A stretch of DNA of 53,675 nucleotides, from assembly GCA_029561105.1 (NCBI GenBank), contig JAKQJQ010000176.1:1-53675 (forward strand), written 5' to 3'. The notes under the pieces were generated by a model, which worked only from the letters and a program-made list of their open reading frames with translations, ran no database searches and was not told the origin of the DNA. A program made the position numbers and the translations under genes. Shown here piece by piece: positions 8,771 to 17,759 of this stretch; the first letter of the stretch is position 1, and each line of letters opens with the position of its first letter. The DNA is from Bacteroidota bacterium (GTDB taxonomy: Bacteria; Bacteroidota; Bacteroidia; Flavobacteriales; Flavobacteriaceae).

Positions 8771-9883
8771 CTAATTATTGATAATCTGAAATCCGCCATT
8801 TTCGGGGTATTCCTTTTCCTGGTACAACCCGAGTTTTTCAATAACCGGCAAATCGTTGAACGAAAACAGCACAGCGTCGTCCGAATCAGAAAGATTGACG
8901 TGTTCGTGGTATTCCCAACTCGGAACACAGAAAATATCGCGCTCTTTCCAGTCATAGCGTTTGCCGCCAATCACAGAATAGCCGTTGCCTTTGGCGCACT
9001 GGTACACGAATGAACCGGTATGCTTGTGCGCTTTGGTATGTTCTGCGGCGCGCAAAAGTTGTATCGATGCGCCCATGGTTTGCATGACGTGTCCGCCGGT
9101 AAGCGGGTTGGTGTACCGCATCAGGATACCATCGAAAGCCGAGCCTTCATTGACTTTTGCCGATTCGAGCAAAGCCGGATACACATTTTTCCAGGAATAC
9201 TTAAACAAGGGCGAATAGGGTTTGTCCCAATGGATATCGGGCGGGATTAAGCCAGCGCCACCAAAGGTCATCGGCGAATGATTGACCGGTGCCACCAAAG
9301 GCTGTTTGCCGTCATACACCGCGTAATCGTTGGCTTCGAGCGCGTTGACCAGCGGAATATCGAGCCCGTCCTGCCAGATGCAGGTTTGTCCGTCGGCTTC
9401 TACACCGTGTTCATGCCAGGTAGAATTGGGCGTGATGACAAAATCATTGACTTCGAGCATGATCTTGTTTCCGTCCACTACCGTGTAGCCTTTAGAGCCT
9501 TCCATAATGAAACGCAACGCAGAGGCTTTGTGACGGTGTGCCGAAGTACTTTCGCCGGGACGCGTCACCTGGATTCCCGTGTAGAGCCAACCAACGGCGG
9601 CCGAAACATCCTTGCGTTTGTCGTTGACCAGATATACTACGCGGCGACCAGCTTGTTCGGGAGTGACGAGTTCTGATGATTTGAGTACGAGGCTGCGCAG
9701 GTCGTCATACTTCCAAAGCATTGGGATAGAAGAAGTTCGTGGTTCCCAAGGTTCGATGTCATTGGCAACCGTCCAGAGCGCGCCGGCACCCAACGCTTCG
9801 AGTTCTTTGTAATAGGCTTCAAGTTCGGGTGTGTCTTTTACGCGAGCACGACCAATTTGGTCATCAGAATATTTCCCTTCCAT
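8771..9883 (-). CDS. Gentisate 1,2-dioxygenase-family bicupin dioxygenase
   Basis: A 370-residue bicupin of the gentisate 1,2-dioxygenase type. The first cupin carries AHRHKASALRF (His116, His118) and STWHEHG (His157/His159), the iron ligands; the second carries HTKAHKHTGS and WEYHEH. Members insert O2 between the carboxyl-bearing ring carbon and the neighbouring hydroxylated (or aminated) carbon. Gentisate would give maleylpyruvate; 5-hydroxyanthranilate would give the corresponding amide. Family is secure, substrate is not. A composite repeat separates it from the FAH-type hydrolase downstream. Confidence 0.9.
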   Translation of the reverse strand: MEGKYSDDQIGRARVKDTPELEAYYKELEALGAGALWTVANDIEPWEPRTSSIPMLWKYDDLRSLVLKSSELVTPEQAGRRVVYLVNDKRKDVSAAVGWLYTGIQVTRPGESTSAHRHKASALRFIMEGSKGYTVVDGNKIMLEVNDFVITPNSTWHEHGVEADGQTCIWQDGLDIPLVNALEANDYAVYDGKQPLVAPVNHSPMTFGGAGLIPPDIHWDKPYSPLFKYSWKNVYPALLESAKVNEGSAFDGILMRYTNPLTGGHVMQTMGASIQLLRAAEHTKAHKHTGSFVYQCAKGNGYSVIGGKRYDWKERDIFCVPSWEYHEHVNLSDSDDAVLFSFNDLPVIEKLGLYQEKEYPENGGFQIINN

Positions 9884-9908
9884 ATACTAACGGTTTAGAA
9901 GCCCAAAC

Positions 9909-10061
9909 TTACGATTTTTCTTCGAGTTGTTCAATGGTTTTCTTGGCGTTGGCAAGGCGAATTTGCTTGATTTTTTCGACGAGTTTCTTCGTCGCCCAAT
10001 GTTCTACTCTATGGTGTAGCGGAACGAGTAGCGCGGCAATGCAAACCTGCGCGAGCAGCAT
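9909..10061 (-). CDS. Possible 50-residue membrane-anchored small protein
   Basis: Between the nitrilase and dioxygenase genes an ATG at 10061 opens a 50-codon frame. The product has a hydrophobic N-terminal helix (MLLAQVCIAALLVPL), then a very basic amphipathic helix (HWATKKLVEKIKQIRLANAKK) and an EQLEEKS end. Codons upstream of the ATG read LERVTHHATIL in frame up to a TGA, so it could also be the 3' remnant of a longer gene. The composition looks coding, but I recognise no family. Confidence 0.45.
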   Translation of the reverse strand: MLLAQVCIAALLVPLHHRVEHWATKKLVEKIKQIRLANAKKTIEQLEEKS

Positions 10062-10113
10062 TAAAATCGTAGCGTGGTGCGTGACCCGTTCCAGAAATCA
10101 AATTTCGGGCGTG

Positions 10114-11094
10114 TTATTTTTTATTGAAATCTTCATGATTGTCGATGAACGTGATTTTTCGCGTGGGTGCCACATTCACCCGCAAATCGAAAATATCAAA
10201 GCGGTTGTAATGCCCCAGAATATCGTGCATTTGTTTGGGTTGGATGCATTTTTCAAGATCGATATCGGCGTAGGCCATACCTTCATCATCGATCAACGGT
10301 TCGCCAATCACAGCACCATTTGGGCCAATGAAGCCCGAAAACGCAGAATTTTTTCGCGTGAGCAATTCGTCGACATTAGGAACATCGGGTTTTAGGGCAT
10401 CCATAATTTCTTTTGAAATGGTAGAACAGGAGACAATTGTGAACAATTTTCCTTCAAACGAATGCGCCGCCGCACGGATCTTGATCGCTTCTGCCATATT
10501 GTAATCGGGTGGAGCCACCGGCAGTGAAATGTAATTGGCAATATGGATGAGCTCGCCTTGCGACAATAGCGTGAAACGAGCCAAGGTATTCGTGTTTTCA
10601 CCACAAGCCAAGGTTCCGATTGGGCCGATTTCTGTTTTATATACTTTTAATGACGAACCATCGCCCGAAGTCCAGGTGAGTTTTTCTGCCCAGGTAGGCA
10701 CAAGTTTGCGATGTTTGCCGATCAATTTTCCGTGGTTGTCAATGATTAAATTGGTGTTGTAGATCTCGCCATAACTGTCGCCGCGCTCGTTGATTCCAAT
10801 GACCACGGTAATGTTGTTGGTTTTCGCCGCTTGGAAAACCCTGCCAATCGCCGGATCGGTAACCGCTACCGAATTTTTATAGAGTTGCTCGTACCATTTG
10901 CTGCCTTGAACCGGAGTCATGATCCAGTTCCAATAGGGGTAACCGGCAACAAACACTTCGGGAAAGGCGATGAGTTGGGCACCGTTTGCGCTCGCTTCAA
11001 CGATAAACGAAATGGCTTTGTCTACCGTTTTTTCTACATTGAGGAAAACGGGTGACGTCTGTACGGTGGCGGCTTTGAATTTTGGGAACTCCAT
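10114..11094 (-). CDS. Nitrilase-family carbon-nitrogen hydrolase
   Basis: This 326-residue enzyme has the complete nitrilase-superfamily triad: Glu46 in FPEVFVAGYP, Lys130 in KHRKLVPTW and Cys164 in LACGENTN. The CGENTN context is that of branch 1 nitrilases, which convert nitriles to carboxylic acid and ammonia and sometimes release or hydrolyse amides. It lies inside the operon for CoA-dependent aromatic breakdown, between the thioesterase and dioxygenase genes. It may supply aromatic acids from nitriles, or it may remove ammonia from an amide formed when an amino-substituted ring is cleaved. The second idea is inference. Confidence 0.88.
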   Translation of the reverse strand: MEFPKFKAATVQTSPVFLNVEKTVDKAISFIVEASANGAQLIAFPEVFVAGYPYWNWIMTPVQGSKWYEQLYKNSVAVTDPAIGRVFQAAKTNNITVVIGINERGDSYGEIYNTNLIIDNHGKLIGKHRKLVPTWAEKLTWTSGDGSSLKVYKTEIGPIGTLACGENTNTLARFTLLSQGELIHIANYISLPVAPPDYNMAEAIKIRAAAHSFEGKLFTIVSCSTISKEIMDALKPDVPNVDELLTRKNSAFSGFIGPNGAVIGEPLIDDEGMAYADIDLEKCIQPKQMHDILGHYNRFDIFDLRVNVAPTRKITFIDNHEDFNKK

Positions 11095-11100
11095 TTTGGA

Positions 11101-11127
11101 AATTTTAAATGATAAATTTTAAATGAT
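11101..11127. repeat. Short tandem repeat between nitrilase and thioesterase genes
   Basis: AATTTTAAATGAT occurs twice (11101-11113 and 11115-11127), separated by one base, in the 50-base gap between the two genes. Confidence 0.8.
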
Positions 11128-11144
11128 GAATGGTTGGAGCGCGG

Positions 11145-11570
11145 TTAATCCCACAGGTATTTGTTAATGCGGGCTCGGGTATCGTCTGAAAATGCTTCGG
11201 CTTTGATTCCGTTGCCATCTTTGTCGAGCGCTACGTTGACCAAAGTCGCTTCGCCTTCAAGACAGGTCGCGCCATCGGCATGCGTAAAACGAAAAGCAAA
11301 GGTGACCGATGAACCGCCGAGTTTAACGACCCAAAGCGACTTTTCAAGCACATCGCCAATACGCGCTGCTTTTTTGAACTGTACTTTGAGATCGACCGTG
11401 GGGATGCCGTTGGTTTGGTGGATTTTCGAAAACGGCCTGTCGAGTGCTTCCTCGAACCAATCTTCTACCAGGTCATTGAGCATTTCAAGGAAACGCGGGT
11501 AGAAGACAATACCGGCGAAATCGACGTGTTTGAAGCGGATTTTTTGGGTTTTGGTGAAGGTCTGGTTCAT
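11145..11570 (-). CDS. Hotdog-fold acyl-CoA thioesterase (4-hydroxybenzoyl-CoA thioesterase type)
   Basis: This 141-residue hotdog protein has the catalytic signature HVDFAGIVFYPRF, with Asp17 as in 4-hydroxybenzoyl-CoA thioesterases. In the operon it would release the free ring-hydroxylated acid (gentisate or 5-hydroxyanthranilate) from its CoA ester before ring cleavage. Its start directly abuts the stop of the CoA ligase gene upstream, which supports joint translation. Confidence 0.88.
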   Translation of the reverse strand: MNQTFTKTQKIRFKHVDFAGIVFYPRFLEMLNDLVEDWFEEALDRPFSKIHQTNGIPTVDLKVQFKKAARIGDVLEKSLWVVKLGGSSVTFAFRFTHADGATCLEGEATLVNVALDKDGNGIKAEAFSDDTRARINKYLWD

Positions 11571-13172
11571 TTATTTGAGCTTAAATCGTTGTATTTTTCC
11601 AGTCTCTGTTTTGGGCAATTGTTCTGTAAAATAAATTACCCTCGGATATTTATAAGGCGCGGCTACTTCCTTGAACCAATGCTGGATGGATTTTGAAAAT
11701 TCATCCGATGCTTTACTTGTTTCCTTGAGGACAATGTGTGCGCAAACGAGCATCCCGCGTTCTTCATCGGGCAAACCCACGACGGCACATTCCAGGATAT
11801 CTTCGTGAGTCAAAAGCACGCTCTCTACTTCAATCGCGGCGATGTTATAACCCGACGAAATAATCATGTCGTCTCCACGTGCAATAAACCAGAAATAGCC
11901 GTCCTCGTCTTTTTTGTAGATATCACCGGTAATATTCCAACCGCTCTCGACATATTCCATTTGCTTGTCTGGTCGGTTGAGATACTTGCAGCCGGTGATG
12001 CCACGCACGGCCAGCCGACCTGGTTCATTACTGGGAAGTTCGCTTCCGTTGGTGTCAATGATCTTGGATTCGTATCCGGTTACGGGCAAGCCTGTGGCGC
12101 CGGGACGCATGTTCGACTCGTTCGACGAGATGAAGATGTGCAGCATTTCGGTCGCGCCGATACCGTCAATGATTTTGAGCCCGGTCGCATCATACCAATC
12201 CTGCCAAACCTTTAATGGCAAGGTTTCTCCGGCCGACACGCATTTGCGCAGGCTTGAGATGTCGTAATCACGTACTTTGGCGGTAATGATCCTCCAGGCT
12301 ATTGGTGCTGTAAAGCAAATGGATATTTTGTGATTTTGGATTGCCTCGAGCAACAAATCGGGACTTGGCTTGTCTATCAAAAAGGTCGATGCTCCAAAAT
12401 ACAACGGAAACAAAACCAATCCGCCGAGCCCAAAGGTAAACCCAATCGGTGGGCTTCCTGTAAAGATGTCATCGGGAGTTGGTTGCAACGAAAATTGTGG
12501 GAACGCCTCGCAGATGTTGAGAATGTCTTTATGGTAATGCGCCGTCATTTTCGGGAGCCCGGTGGTACCCGACGTAAAGCCTATGAGCGCCACACTGTCT
12601 GCCTTGGAATGAAAATTCGCAAAAGTTTTGGCTTTCGTTGCCATGTGGTTTTCGAGTTCCGAAGCATTGTGTCCGGTGCCATCGTATTTGCAGACGCGTC
12701 TGAGGAAAGACGATTGTACCAGGTCAATTTCTGATTCCAGATGGACATCGCATAAAACATGCGAAATTTCGGCACATTCTATAATAGTTGTCAATTCCTT
12801 GGCGCGCAACAGCGGCATCGTAGCCACGACAATACCTCCTGCTTTCAAAATTCCGAACCAGCAAGCCACCATCATGGGGTTATTGGCCGAACGGATCAGT
12901 ACGCGGTTGCCCGATTGTAATCCCAAGTCTTCAATGAGCACTTGTGCAATCTGGTTGGATTTTTCATACAATTCACGATAAGTCCAGTTGCTCTCAAAGG
13001 TCCGCAGGCAAATGGCATCGCCGTGACCGTTTTGAATATGATCGTCAAGCAGACGCGCTACGCAGTTGAGCATTTCGGGCTGTTGAAATTGCTGCTGATT
13101 GTATAGGTAATCGGGTTGCAGGCTTGTGTCCGGCAAACTGTCGTGGGCAAAATTGTCCTGATAATCTTTCAT
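11571..13172 (-). CDS. Aryl-CoA ligase (2-aminobenzoate/salicylate-CoA ligase type)
   Basis: This 533-residue ANL-superfamily enzyme has the AMP-binding motif FTSGTTGLPKMTAHYHKD, an IDGIGATEML motif and the C-terminal KTETGKIQRFKLK with the catalytic lysine. The N-terminal part (LNCVARLLDD, GNRVLIRSANNPMMVACWFG, TMPLLRAKEL) resembles enzymes annotated as 2-aminobenzoate-CoA ligase or benzoate-CoA ligase family. It should activate an ortho-substituted benzoate with ATP and CoA as the first pathway step. Salicylate versus anthranilate cannot be told from sequence alone. Spacing of one base or less on both sides places it firmly in the operon. Confidence 0.88.
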   Translation of the reverse strand: MKDYQDNFAHDSLPDTSLQPDYLYNQQQFQQPEMLNCVARLLDDHIQNGHGDAICLRTFESNWTYRELYEKSNQIAQVLIEDLGLQSGNRVLIRSANNPMMVACWFGILKAGGIVVATMPLLRAKELTTIIECAEISHVLCDVHLESEIDLVQSSFLRRVCKYDGTGHNASELENHMATKAKTFANFHSKADSVALIGFTSGTTGLPKMTAHYHKDILNICEAFPQFSLQPTPDDIFTGSPPIGFTFGLGGLVLFPLYFGASTFLIDKPSPDLLLEAIQNHKISICFTAPIAWRIITAKVRDYDISSLRKCVSAGETLPLKVWQDWYDATGLKIIDGIGATEMLHIFISSNESNMRPGATGLPVTGYESKIIDTNGSELPSNEPGRLAVRGITGCKYLNRPDKQMEYVESGWNITGDIYKKDEDGYFWFIARGDDMIISSGYNIAAIEVESVLLTHEDILECAVVGLPDEERGMLVCAHIVLKETSKASDEFSKSIQHWFKEVAAPYKYPRVIYFTEQLPKTETGKIQRFKLK

Positions 13173-13173
13173 T

Positions 13174-14076
13174 TCAACTGTTTAAAAAACTTTTGACCGT
13201 ATCCATGTAAATTTTAGGGACGTCGAGCCAGCCATAATGGGCACAACGGTCCATGAGCACCAGTTTTGAGTTGGGAAAAGCTCTGGCGATGGCCTGGGCT
13301 GTGCGGATTTTGATGATGTCGTTCTTGCCTTGCAAAACCAAAACCGGTTGCTTGAAATGGCTGAAACTTTTGGCGCAATCATAGCCAATTTTATGCAGGT
13401 TGTTGATTACCAACCTGTTTACATCAAAGTTAATCTGGATGAGCCGCGCTGCAATAGTCGGTGCCTTGCTTTTGTCGTAAACGTATGCATTCGCGAGAAA
13501 ACGTGCTCGATTTTTCAAGGTTTCGATTGAAAGGTCGCCGCTTTCGCGTTTGCTTTGGTAATAATCCAGGCTGTCGCGCTGGGTTTTGGTAAGGTTGGCC
13601 CGTACGGTACTTCCTATATAAGTGGTAAAATCCATATCGATGCCTCCCGAAGACGAAAAGATGATTTTGTCAATAGCTGTCGGATACTTCGCGGCATAAT
13701 AGGCAGCCATAATCCCTCCGAACGAATGCCCGAGCAAGCTCCATTTTTCAATCTTGAGGTGTTTGCGAAGGTTTTCCATGTCGGATGCCATAAGATCCAT
13801 GGTGATACGGGTTTCATCAATTTTTGGTACAATCGATTGTCCGGTGCCGCGTTGGTCGTAGGTGATGGCTTGGTAACCCAATTTCGACAATTCGGCTGCA
13901 ATCCCCGAAAAGCCTTCACTATTCATACCCGGTCCGCCGTTGATGATGAGTAACGGTTTACCGGTGCCGAAAGTCCTGAAGTGTAACGTTGAGTCGCCGC
14001 TGTCTATGGTATGCTCATTTTGTGAGCGCATCGCCAGCGGAACCAAAATCAATAGCAAATACCGTTTCAATCTCAT
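13174..14076 (-). CDS. Exported alpha/beta hydrolase, proline iminopeptidase-like
   Basis: A 300-residue alpha/beta hydrolase. It has an N-terminal hydrophobic segment (MRLKRYLLLILVPLAMRS), so it is probably exported or membrane-anchored. The oxyanion region NGGPGMNSEGF, the DQRGTGQS motif and the nucleophile elbow GHSFGG (Ser118) match the S33 proline iminopeptidase family. The acid (LQGKND) and histidine (DRCAHYGW) are visible. The start overlaps the hydroxylase stop by four bases. An esterase or amidase that frees an aromatic acid from a conjugate outside the cytoplasm would fit, but this is inference. Confidence 0.8.
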   Translation of the reverse strand: MRLKRYLLLILVPLAMRSQNEHTIDSGDSTLHFRTFGTGKPLLIINGGPGMNSEGFSGIAAELSKLGYQAITYDQRGTGQSIVPKIDETRITMDLMASDMENLRKHLKIEKWSLLGHSFGGIMAAYYAAKYPTAIDKIIFSSSGGIDMDFTTYIGSTVRANLTKTQRDSLDYYQSKRESGDLSIETLKNRARFLANAYVYDKSKAPTIAARLIQINFDVNRLVINNLHKIGYDCAKSFSHFKQPVLVLQGKNDIIKIRTAQAIARAFPNSKLVLMDRCAHYGWLDVPKIYMDTVKSFLNS

Positions 14077-16370
14077 TTCTTGTGGCTTTCGGGTTTGAGC
14101 GCTTTCTTCATATTTTCTACCGCTGTCCTTTGTGCAGCGTGCAATGGGTAGAGATGCGAAGTCCCAGCAGTGTATTGGTTTGGAATATCGGAGGGCTTGT
14201 ATTGCTCGTAAGCTTGTGCGTGTCGTACAAAGTTTGGATCGAGCAACAACGGCCTTCCGAGCGCGACCAAATCGGCCCGACCGTTCAACAGGATTGTGTT
14301 GATTTGGTCAATATCCTGAATATAGCCCGTTGTAATGGTAGGAATGTGTGCGCTGTTGCGGATCAAATCAGAGAACGGCGTCTGCCACATCCTGCCAATT
14401 TGCGGTTGCTGGTGCGCCACGGTATTTCCCGTAGACACGTTGATGATGTCGGCGCCGGCATTCTTAAACGCCTCGCAAACAAACACGATTTCGTCTTCTG
14501 TAATCCCGTTTTCTGCCCAATCCGAGGCCGAAACACGCACCGACATAGGTTTGTTTTCTGTAAATACTTCACGCATGGCCTGGAAAACCTGCAACGGGAA
14601 TTTGATCCGGTTCTGGATGTTTCCGCCAAATTCGTCCTTGCGGATATTGGTCAAAGGTGATAAAAATGAAGCAAGCAAAAAGCCGTGGTGTGCCTGCAAT
14701 TCAATCATGTCGAATCCGGCTTCATCGGCGTTGATGGTGGCGTTGACGAATTCGGCAATCACCTTTTCCATGTCGGTCACTGTCATTTCCCTGGGCGTGG
14801 CCGAGGTTTCGGCAAATGGGATGGCAGAAGCCGAAATCAATTCCCAGCTTTTTGCAAGCGGAATGTTGGCACCTACAGAAGGGACGTTAATCGAACCTTT
14901 CCTGCCCGAATGTCCGAGTTGGATACCAATCTTTGATTTACTATTTCTGTGGATATAATCTACAATGCGTTTCCATTCAACCGTTTGTTTTTCAGACCAT
15001 ATACCAGGACAACCTAAAGTGATACGTCCTTTTTTTGACACAGCCGTCATTTCGGCAATGATCAACCCCACGCCACCTGTTGCGCGCGCACCGTAGTGTA
15101 CCAGATGCCAGTCAGATACCAGACCACTTTCGGCGGCATATTGCCCCATGGGCGACATCACAATGCGGTTTTTGAGTTGCATATCGCGCAGCGTAAAAGA
15201 GGTAAACGCAGCTGGTGTCTTGATTTGAAAATTCCCTATGCTGCAATTGAACTCAGTGAGTACTTTTTCTGTAAACGAAGGGTCACGCAAGGCGAGATTT
15301 TCAAAGGTAACCTTTTTGGAGCGTGTCATCACACCAAAAGCAAACTGCATGAAATCGTGTTGGATGTGACGGTCCATGTCCTCAAACCATTGGAGCGAGA
15401 CATTGGCCGCATGCTGGATCATTTCTACACGGTTACGGCGCAGTGTTTCATATTGTGCGAATGCTTTTTTACGGTTGGTCCCGAATTCGATAATGGAGTC
15501 GGCCAGTGCAATGGCGCATTCCATAGCGAGTTTGGTACCCGAACCGATAGAGTAGTGGGCCGTGGCTTTGGCATCACCAAGCAATACGATATTGTCTTTG
15601 CTCCATTTGTCGTTGATAATTGCCGGGAATTGGCGCCAATGGGATTTGTTTGAAATGAGTTCATGACCATCGAGTTCCTCGGCAAAAATCGCCGATAGCT
15701 TTTGGATGGTATCGCTTTCATCGGCGGTTTCGAACTCGGCATTTTGCCAGGTATTCTCGGTACATTCAAAAATCCAGGTACTCATGCCTTCCTCGTATTG
15801 GTAGGTGTGCGCCACGAAAGTCCCATAGACGGTAGTCTTGAAAAAATAGGTAAAGGCGTCGAGCGGTTTGGTCGAGCCGAGCCAGACGAATTTGTTCTTA
15901 CGGAGTTCAATCTTGGTCCCGAATGCTTTCTGGAATTGCTCACGGATGCCGCTGTTGATACCGTCGCAGGCAATGATATAGTCTGAATCCTTGAACTGGG
16001 AAACGTCTTCTATGGGATGCTCAAAGTGTAATTGTACACCTTCTTCGCTGCAGCGCTGTTGCAGCAATTGTAGTAACGTCTTGCGGGAGCAACCGCAAAA
16101 TCCGTTGCCTGTAATGCGAACTACCTCGCCGTCACGCGCCACATCCAGGTTGTCCCAATAGGCAAAACGGCTGCGGATCAAATCATACGACTTGGGGTCG
16201 CGCATCAGGAATTCACTCAGTGTTTCATCCGAAAAGACTACACCAAATCCAAAGCTATCGTCGGGTTTGTTGCGTTCATAGACGTCTATTTGGGCATCGG
16301 GAATGGCTTTTTTGATTAAGATTGCGCTATACAATCCGCCAGGTCCGCCGCCAATTACTGTTACTTTCAT
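14073..16370 (-). CDS. Bifunctional salicylyl-CoA 5-hydroxylase / 2-aminobenzoyl-CoA monooxygenase-type fusion
   Basis: This 765-residue protein fuses two flavoprotein modules. Residues 1 to about 380 form a FAD-dependent monooxygenase (GGGPGGLYSAILIKK nucleotide-binding motif; LLGDAKATAHYSIGSG FAD motif). From about 400 to 740 there is an old-yellow-enzyme module (LKNRIVMSPMGQYA; IGIQLGHSGRKGS; FDMIELQAHHGFLLASFLSP). This architecture is known from salicylyl-CoA 5-hydroxylases and 2-aminobenzoyl-CoA monooxygenase/reductase. It hydroxylates the CoA-activated ring para to the ortho substituent. The monooxygenase module alone would yield gentisyl-CoA from salicylyl-CoA; the OYE module may reduce the ring in the anthraniloyl case. 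Confidence 0.9.
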   Translation of the reverse strand: MKVTVIGGGPGGLYSAILIKKAIPDAQIDVYERNKPDDSFGFGVVFSDETLSEFLMRDPKSYDLIRSRFAYWDNLDVARDGEVVRITGNGFCGCSRKTLLQLLQQRCSEEGVQLHFEHPIEDVSQFKDSDYIIACDGINSGIREQFQKAFGTKIELRKNKFVWLGSTKPLDAFTYFFKTTVYGTFVAHTYQYEEGMSTWIFECTENTWQNAEFETADESDTIQKLSAIFAEELDGHELISNKSHWRQFPAIINDKWSKDNIVLLGDAKATAHYSIGSGTKLAMECAIALADSIIEFGTNRKKAFAQYETLRRNRVEMIQHAANVSLQWFEDMDRHIQHDFMQFAFGVMTRSKKVTFENLALRDPSFTEKVLTEFNCSIGNFQIKTPAAFTSFTLRDMQLKNRIVMSPMGQYAAESGLVSDWHLVHYGARATGGVGLIIAEMTAVSKKGRITLGCPGIWSEKQTVEWKRIVDYIHRNSKSKIGIQLGHSGRKGSINVPSVGANIPLAKSWELISASAIPFAETSATPREMTVTDMEKVIAEFVNATINADEAGFDMIELQAHHGFLLASFLSPLTNIRKDEFGGNIQNRIKFPLQVFQAMREVFTENKPMSVRVSASDWAENGITEDEIVFVCEAFKNAGADIINVSTGNTVAHQQPQIGRMWQTPFSDLIRNSAHIPTITTGYIQDIDQINTILLNGRADLVALGRPLLLDPNFVRHAQAYEQYKPSDIPNQYTAGTSHLYPLHAAQRTAVENMKKALKPESHKK

Positions 16371-16401
16371 AATGTATCGCTAAGCCGCAAGTACGGCGTG
16401 G

Positions 16402-17007
16402 TTAAACTCTTTTGATGGAGAACAACTCCCCTAATTTAGAATAATGGTGACCGGCAAGGCGTGAAACCGGCTGGTACAGGTCGAGGTTGATCTTGTAATC
16501 TTCCAACAGCAATTCATCATTGACATGGAACATTACAATACGGCCGATAAGGATCGTTGACCCACCGAATTTGTTGTCCTCGAGCGTGTAATGATGTACA
16601 AGTTCGCACTCCATGGTGATGGGACTTTCTAGAACACGCGGCGGCTTTACCTTGATTGATACAATCGGTGTTACGCCTGCAAACTCAAACTCGCTTTCAT
16701 GCGTGGGCAATGGATGTGCGGTGAGGTTCATGCGCTCGGTGAGCTCCTCGGTGACCATATTTACCACAAATTGCTTAGTGGCCAGTACATTGTTGAGTGT
16801 ATCCTTATTGGCTTTCCCGTGGGCAGAAGCCGAAAACATCAGGTGTGGCGGGTCGTCGCCAACGGCATTGAAAAACGAAAAAGGGGCGAGATTTGGGATG
16901 CCATCCGTGCTGATGCTCGACACCCAACCTATAGGTCTTGGGATGATGATTCCGGTGAGTAGTTTGTAAATGGCCTTTGGATCTATTTCTTGTGGATTGA
17001 ATTCCAT
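16402..17007 (-). CDS. Flavin reductase-like FMN-binding split-barrel protein
   Basis: A 201-residue member of the flavin reductase (DIM6/NTAB-like) family, with the motif IPRPIGWVSSISTDGIPNLAPFSFFN near the N-terminus and DPPHLMFSAS after it. It is the first gene of the leftward aromatic operon, 31 bases upstream of the flavoprotein hydroxylase gene. It may feed reduced flavin to an enzyme or reduce an intermediate; related proteins also bind flavin with an unknown substrate. Confidence 0.85.
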   Translation of the reverse strand: MEFNPQEIDPKAIYKLLTGIIIPRPIGWVSSISTDGIPNLAPFSFFNAVGDDPPHLMFSASAHGKANKDTLNNVLATKQFVVNMVTEELTERMNLTAHPLPTHESEFEFAGVTPIVSIKVKPPRVLESPITMECELVHHYTLEDNKFGGSTILIGRIVMFHVNDELLLEDYKINLDLYQPVSRLAGHHYSKLGELFSIKRV

Positions 17008-17228
17008 TGCAAGTTCAAAGTTAGTTGCTACAAATAACGTAAAATTATCAGTAAACTTTCAATTTTTGGAGATTAAAAACCCGCTTCGTAGCTAAAAAAC
17101 CATTGAGAGGTAAAAGCCAATGCATCGTGCAATAAAAATCGATATCGGAATAAAAACCCTAATAAAATAGAGACCTCCTAAAAAAACTGAAAAAATACTG
17201 TACTATCGTTTAAAAAAATTATTGCAAA

Positions 17229-17242
17229 ATAAGTATACTTAT
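17229..17242. promoter_or_regulatory. 14-bp perfect palindrome, possible operator
   Basis: ATAAGTATACTTAT is a perfect palindrome 15 bases before the start of the InsA-like gene, in the gap between that gene and the divergent aromatic operon. It could be a dimer-binding site, but AT-rich palindromes also arise by chance. Confidence 0.4.
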
Positions 17243-17257
17243 GCAAAAATTATATAC

Positions 17258-17657
17258 ATGGATGTTTTAGCCTGTCCGAAGTGTCAAAACCAAAAAGTTG
17301 TTAAAAGCGGTGTCATCAAAGACCGGCAAAGGTATTTGTGTAAAAAATGTAACTATTACTTTACGGTAAATAAACTCGGTAAAAAGATCGATGATTACTA
17401 TGTCACCAAAGCTTTGCAGTTGTATCTGGAAGGCTTGAGTTATCGGGGTTTCGCACGTTACGGTGAGCAATTGGGTCAAGGAGTACAAAATCAAAAAACC
17501 GTCGCATGGCGATTATCATCCTACTTACAAGATTTTTAACCATTTAGAGCTCATTGAATACATCAAAAACAAAGAGCTTTTGTCGGGTGCCGGTATGATA
17601 ATCACAGAACTCGGGGACAAATTTATGCTTATAAAATGGGAGCGTTTTAAACAATAA
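17258..17657 (+). pseudogene. Frameshifted InsA-like zinc-ribbon/HTH DNA-binding protein
   Basis: The ATG at 17258 starts MDVLACPKCQNQKVVKSG, a zinc ribbon (two CxxC pairs, CPKC and CKKC) followed by YYVTKALQLYLEGLSYRG, the helix-turn-helix start of IS1 InsA-type proteins. After FARY (about 17461) the frame continues with nonsense and stops at 17539. The +1 frame from about 17463 resumes with VSNWVKEYKIKKP, exactly the expected end of the HTH, then runs 50 more residues to 17657. A deletion that removed about seven residues plus the frame best explains this. The C-terminal part lacks an IS1 DDE catalytic domain, so it was probably a stand-alone regulator. A programmed frameshift is less likely. 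Confidence 0.65.
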
Positions 17658-17759
17658 CTATACTATTTTACAAAAACATATACCATAATTTTTTTCTTCT
17701 ACATAAAAATTGAATTTGGCTGCAGCTATCTAACCAAACAAACCTAATTTTTATTTATT

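Noticed and set aside
17016..17023. TAACTTTG box on the minus strand before the flavin reductase gene
   Set aside because: It matches TAnnTTTG but lies only eight bases from the start codon and has no TTG at a suitable distance.
17258..17657. Active IS1 element
   Set aside because: There is no InsB-type DDE domain and no terminal inverted repeats were seen around the gene.
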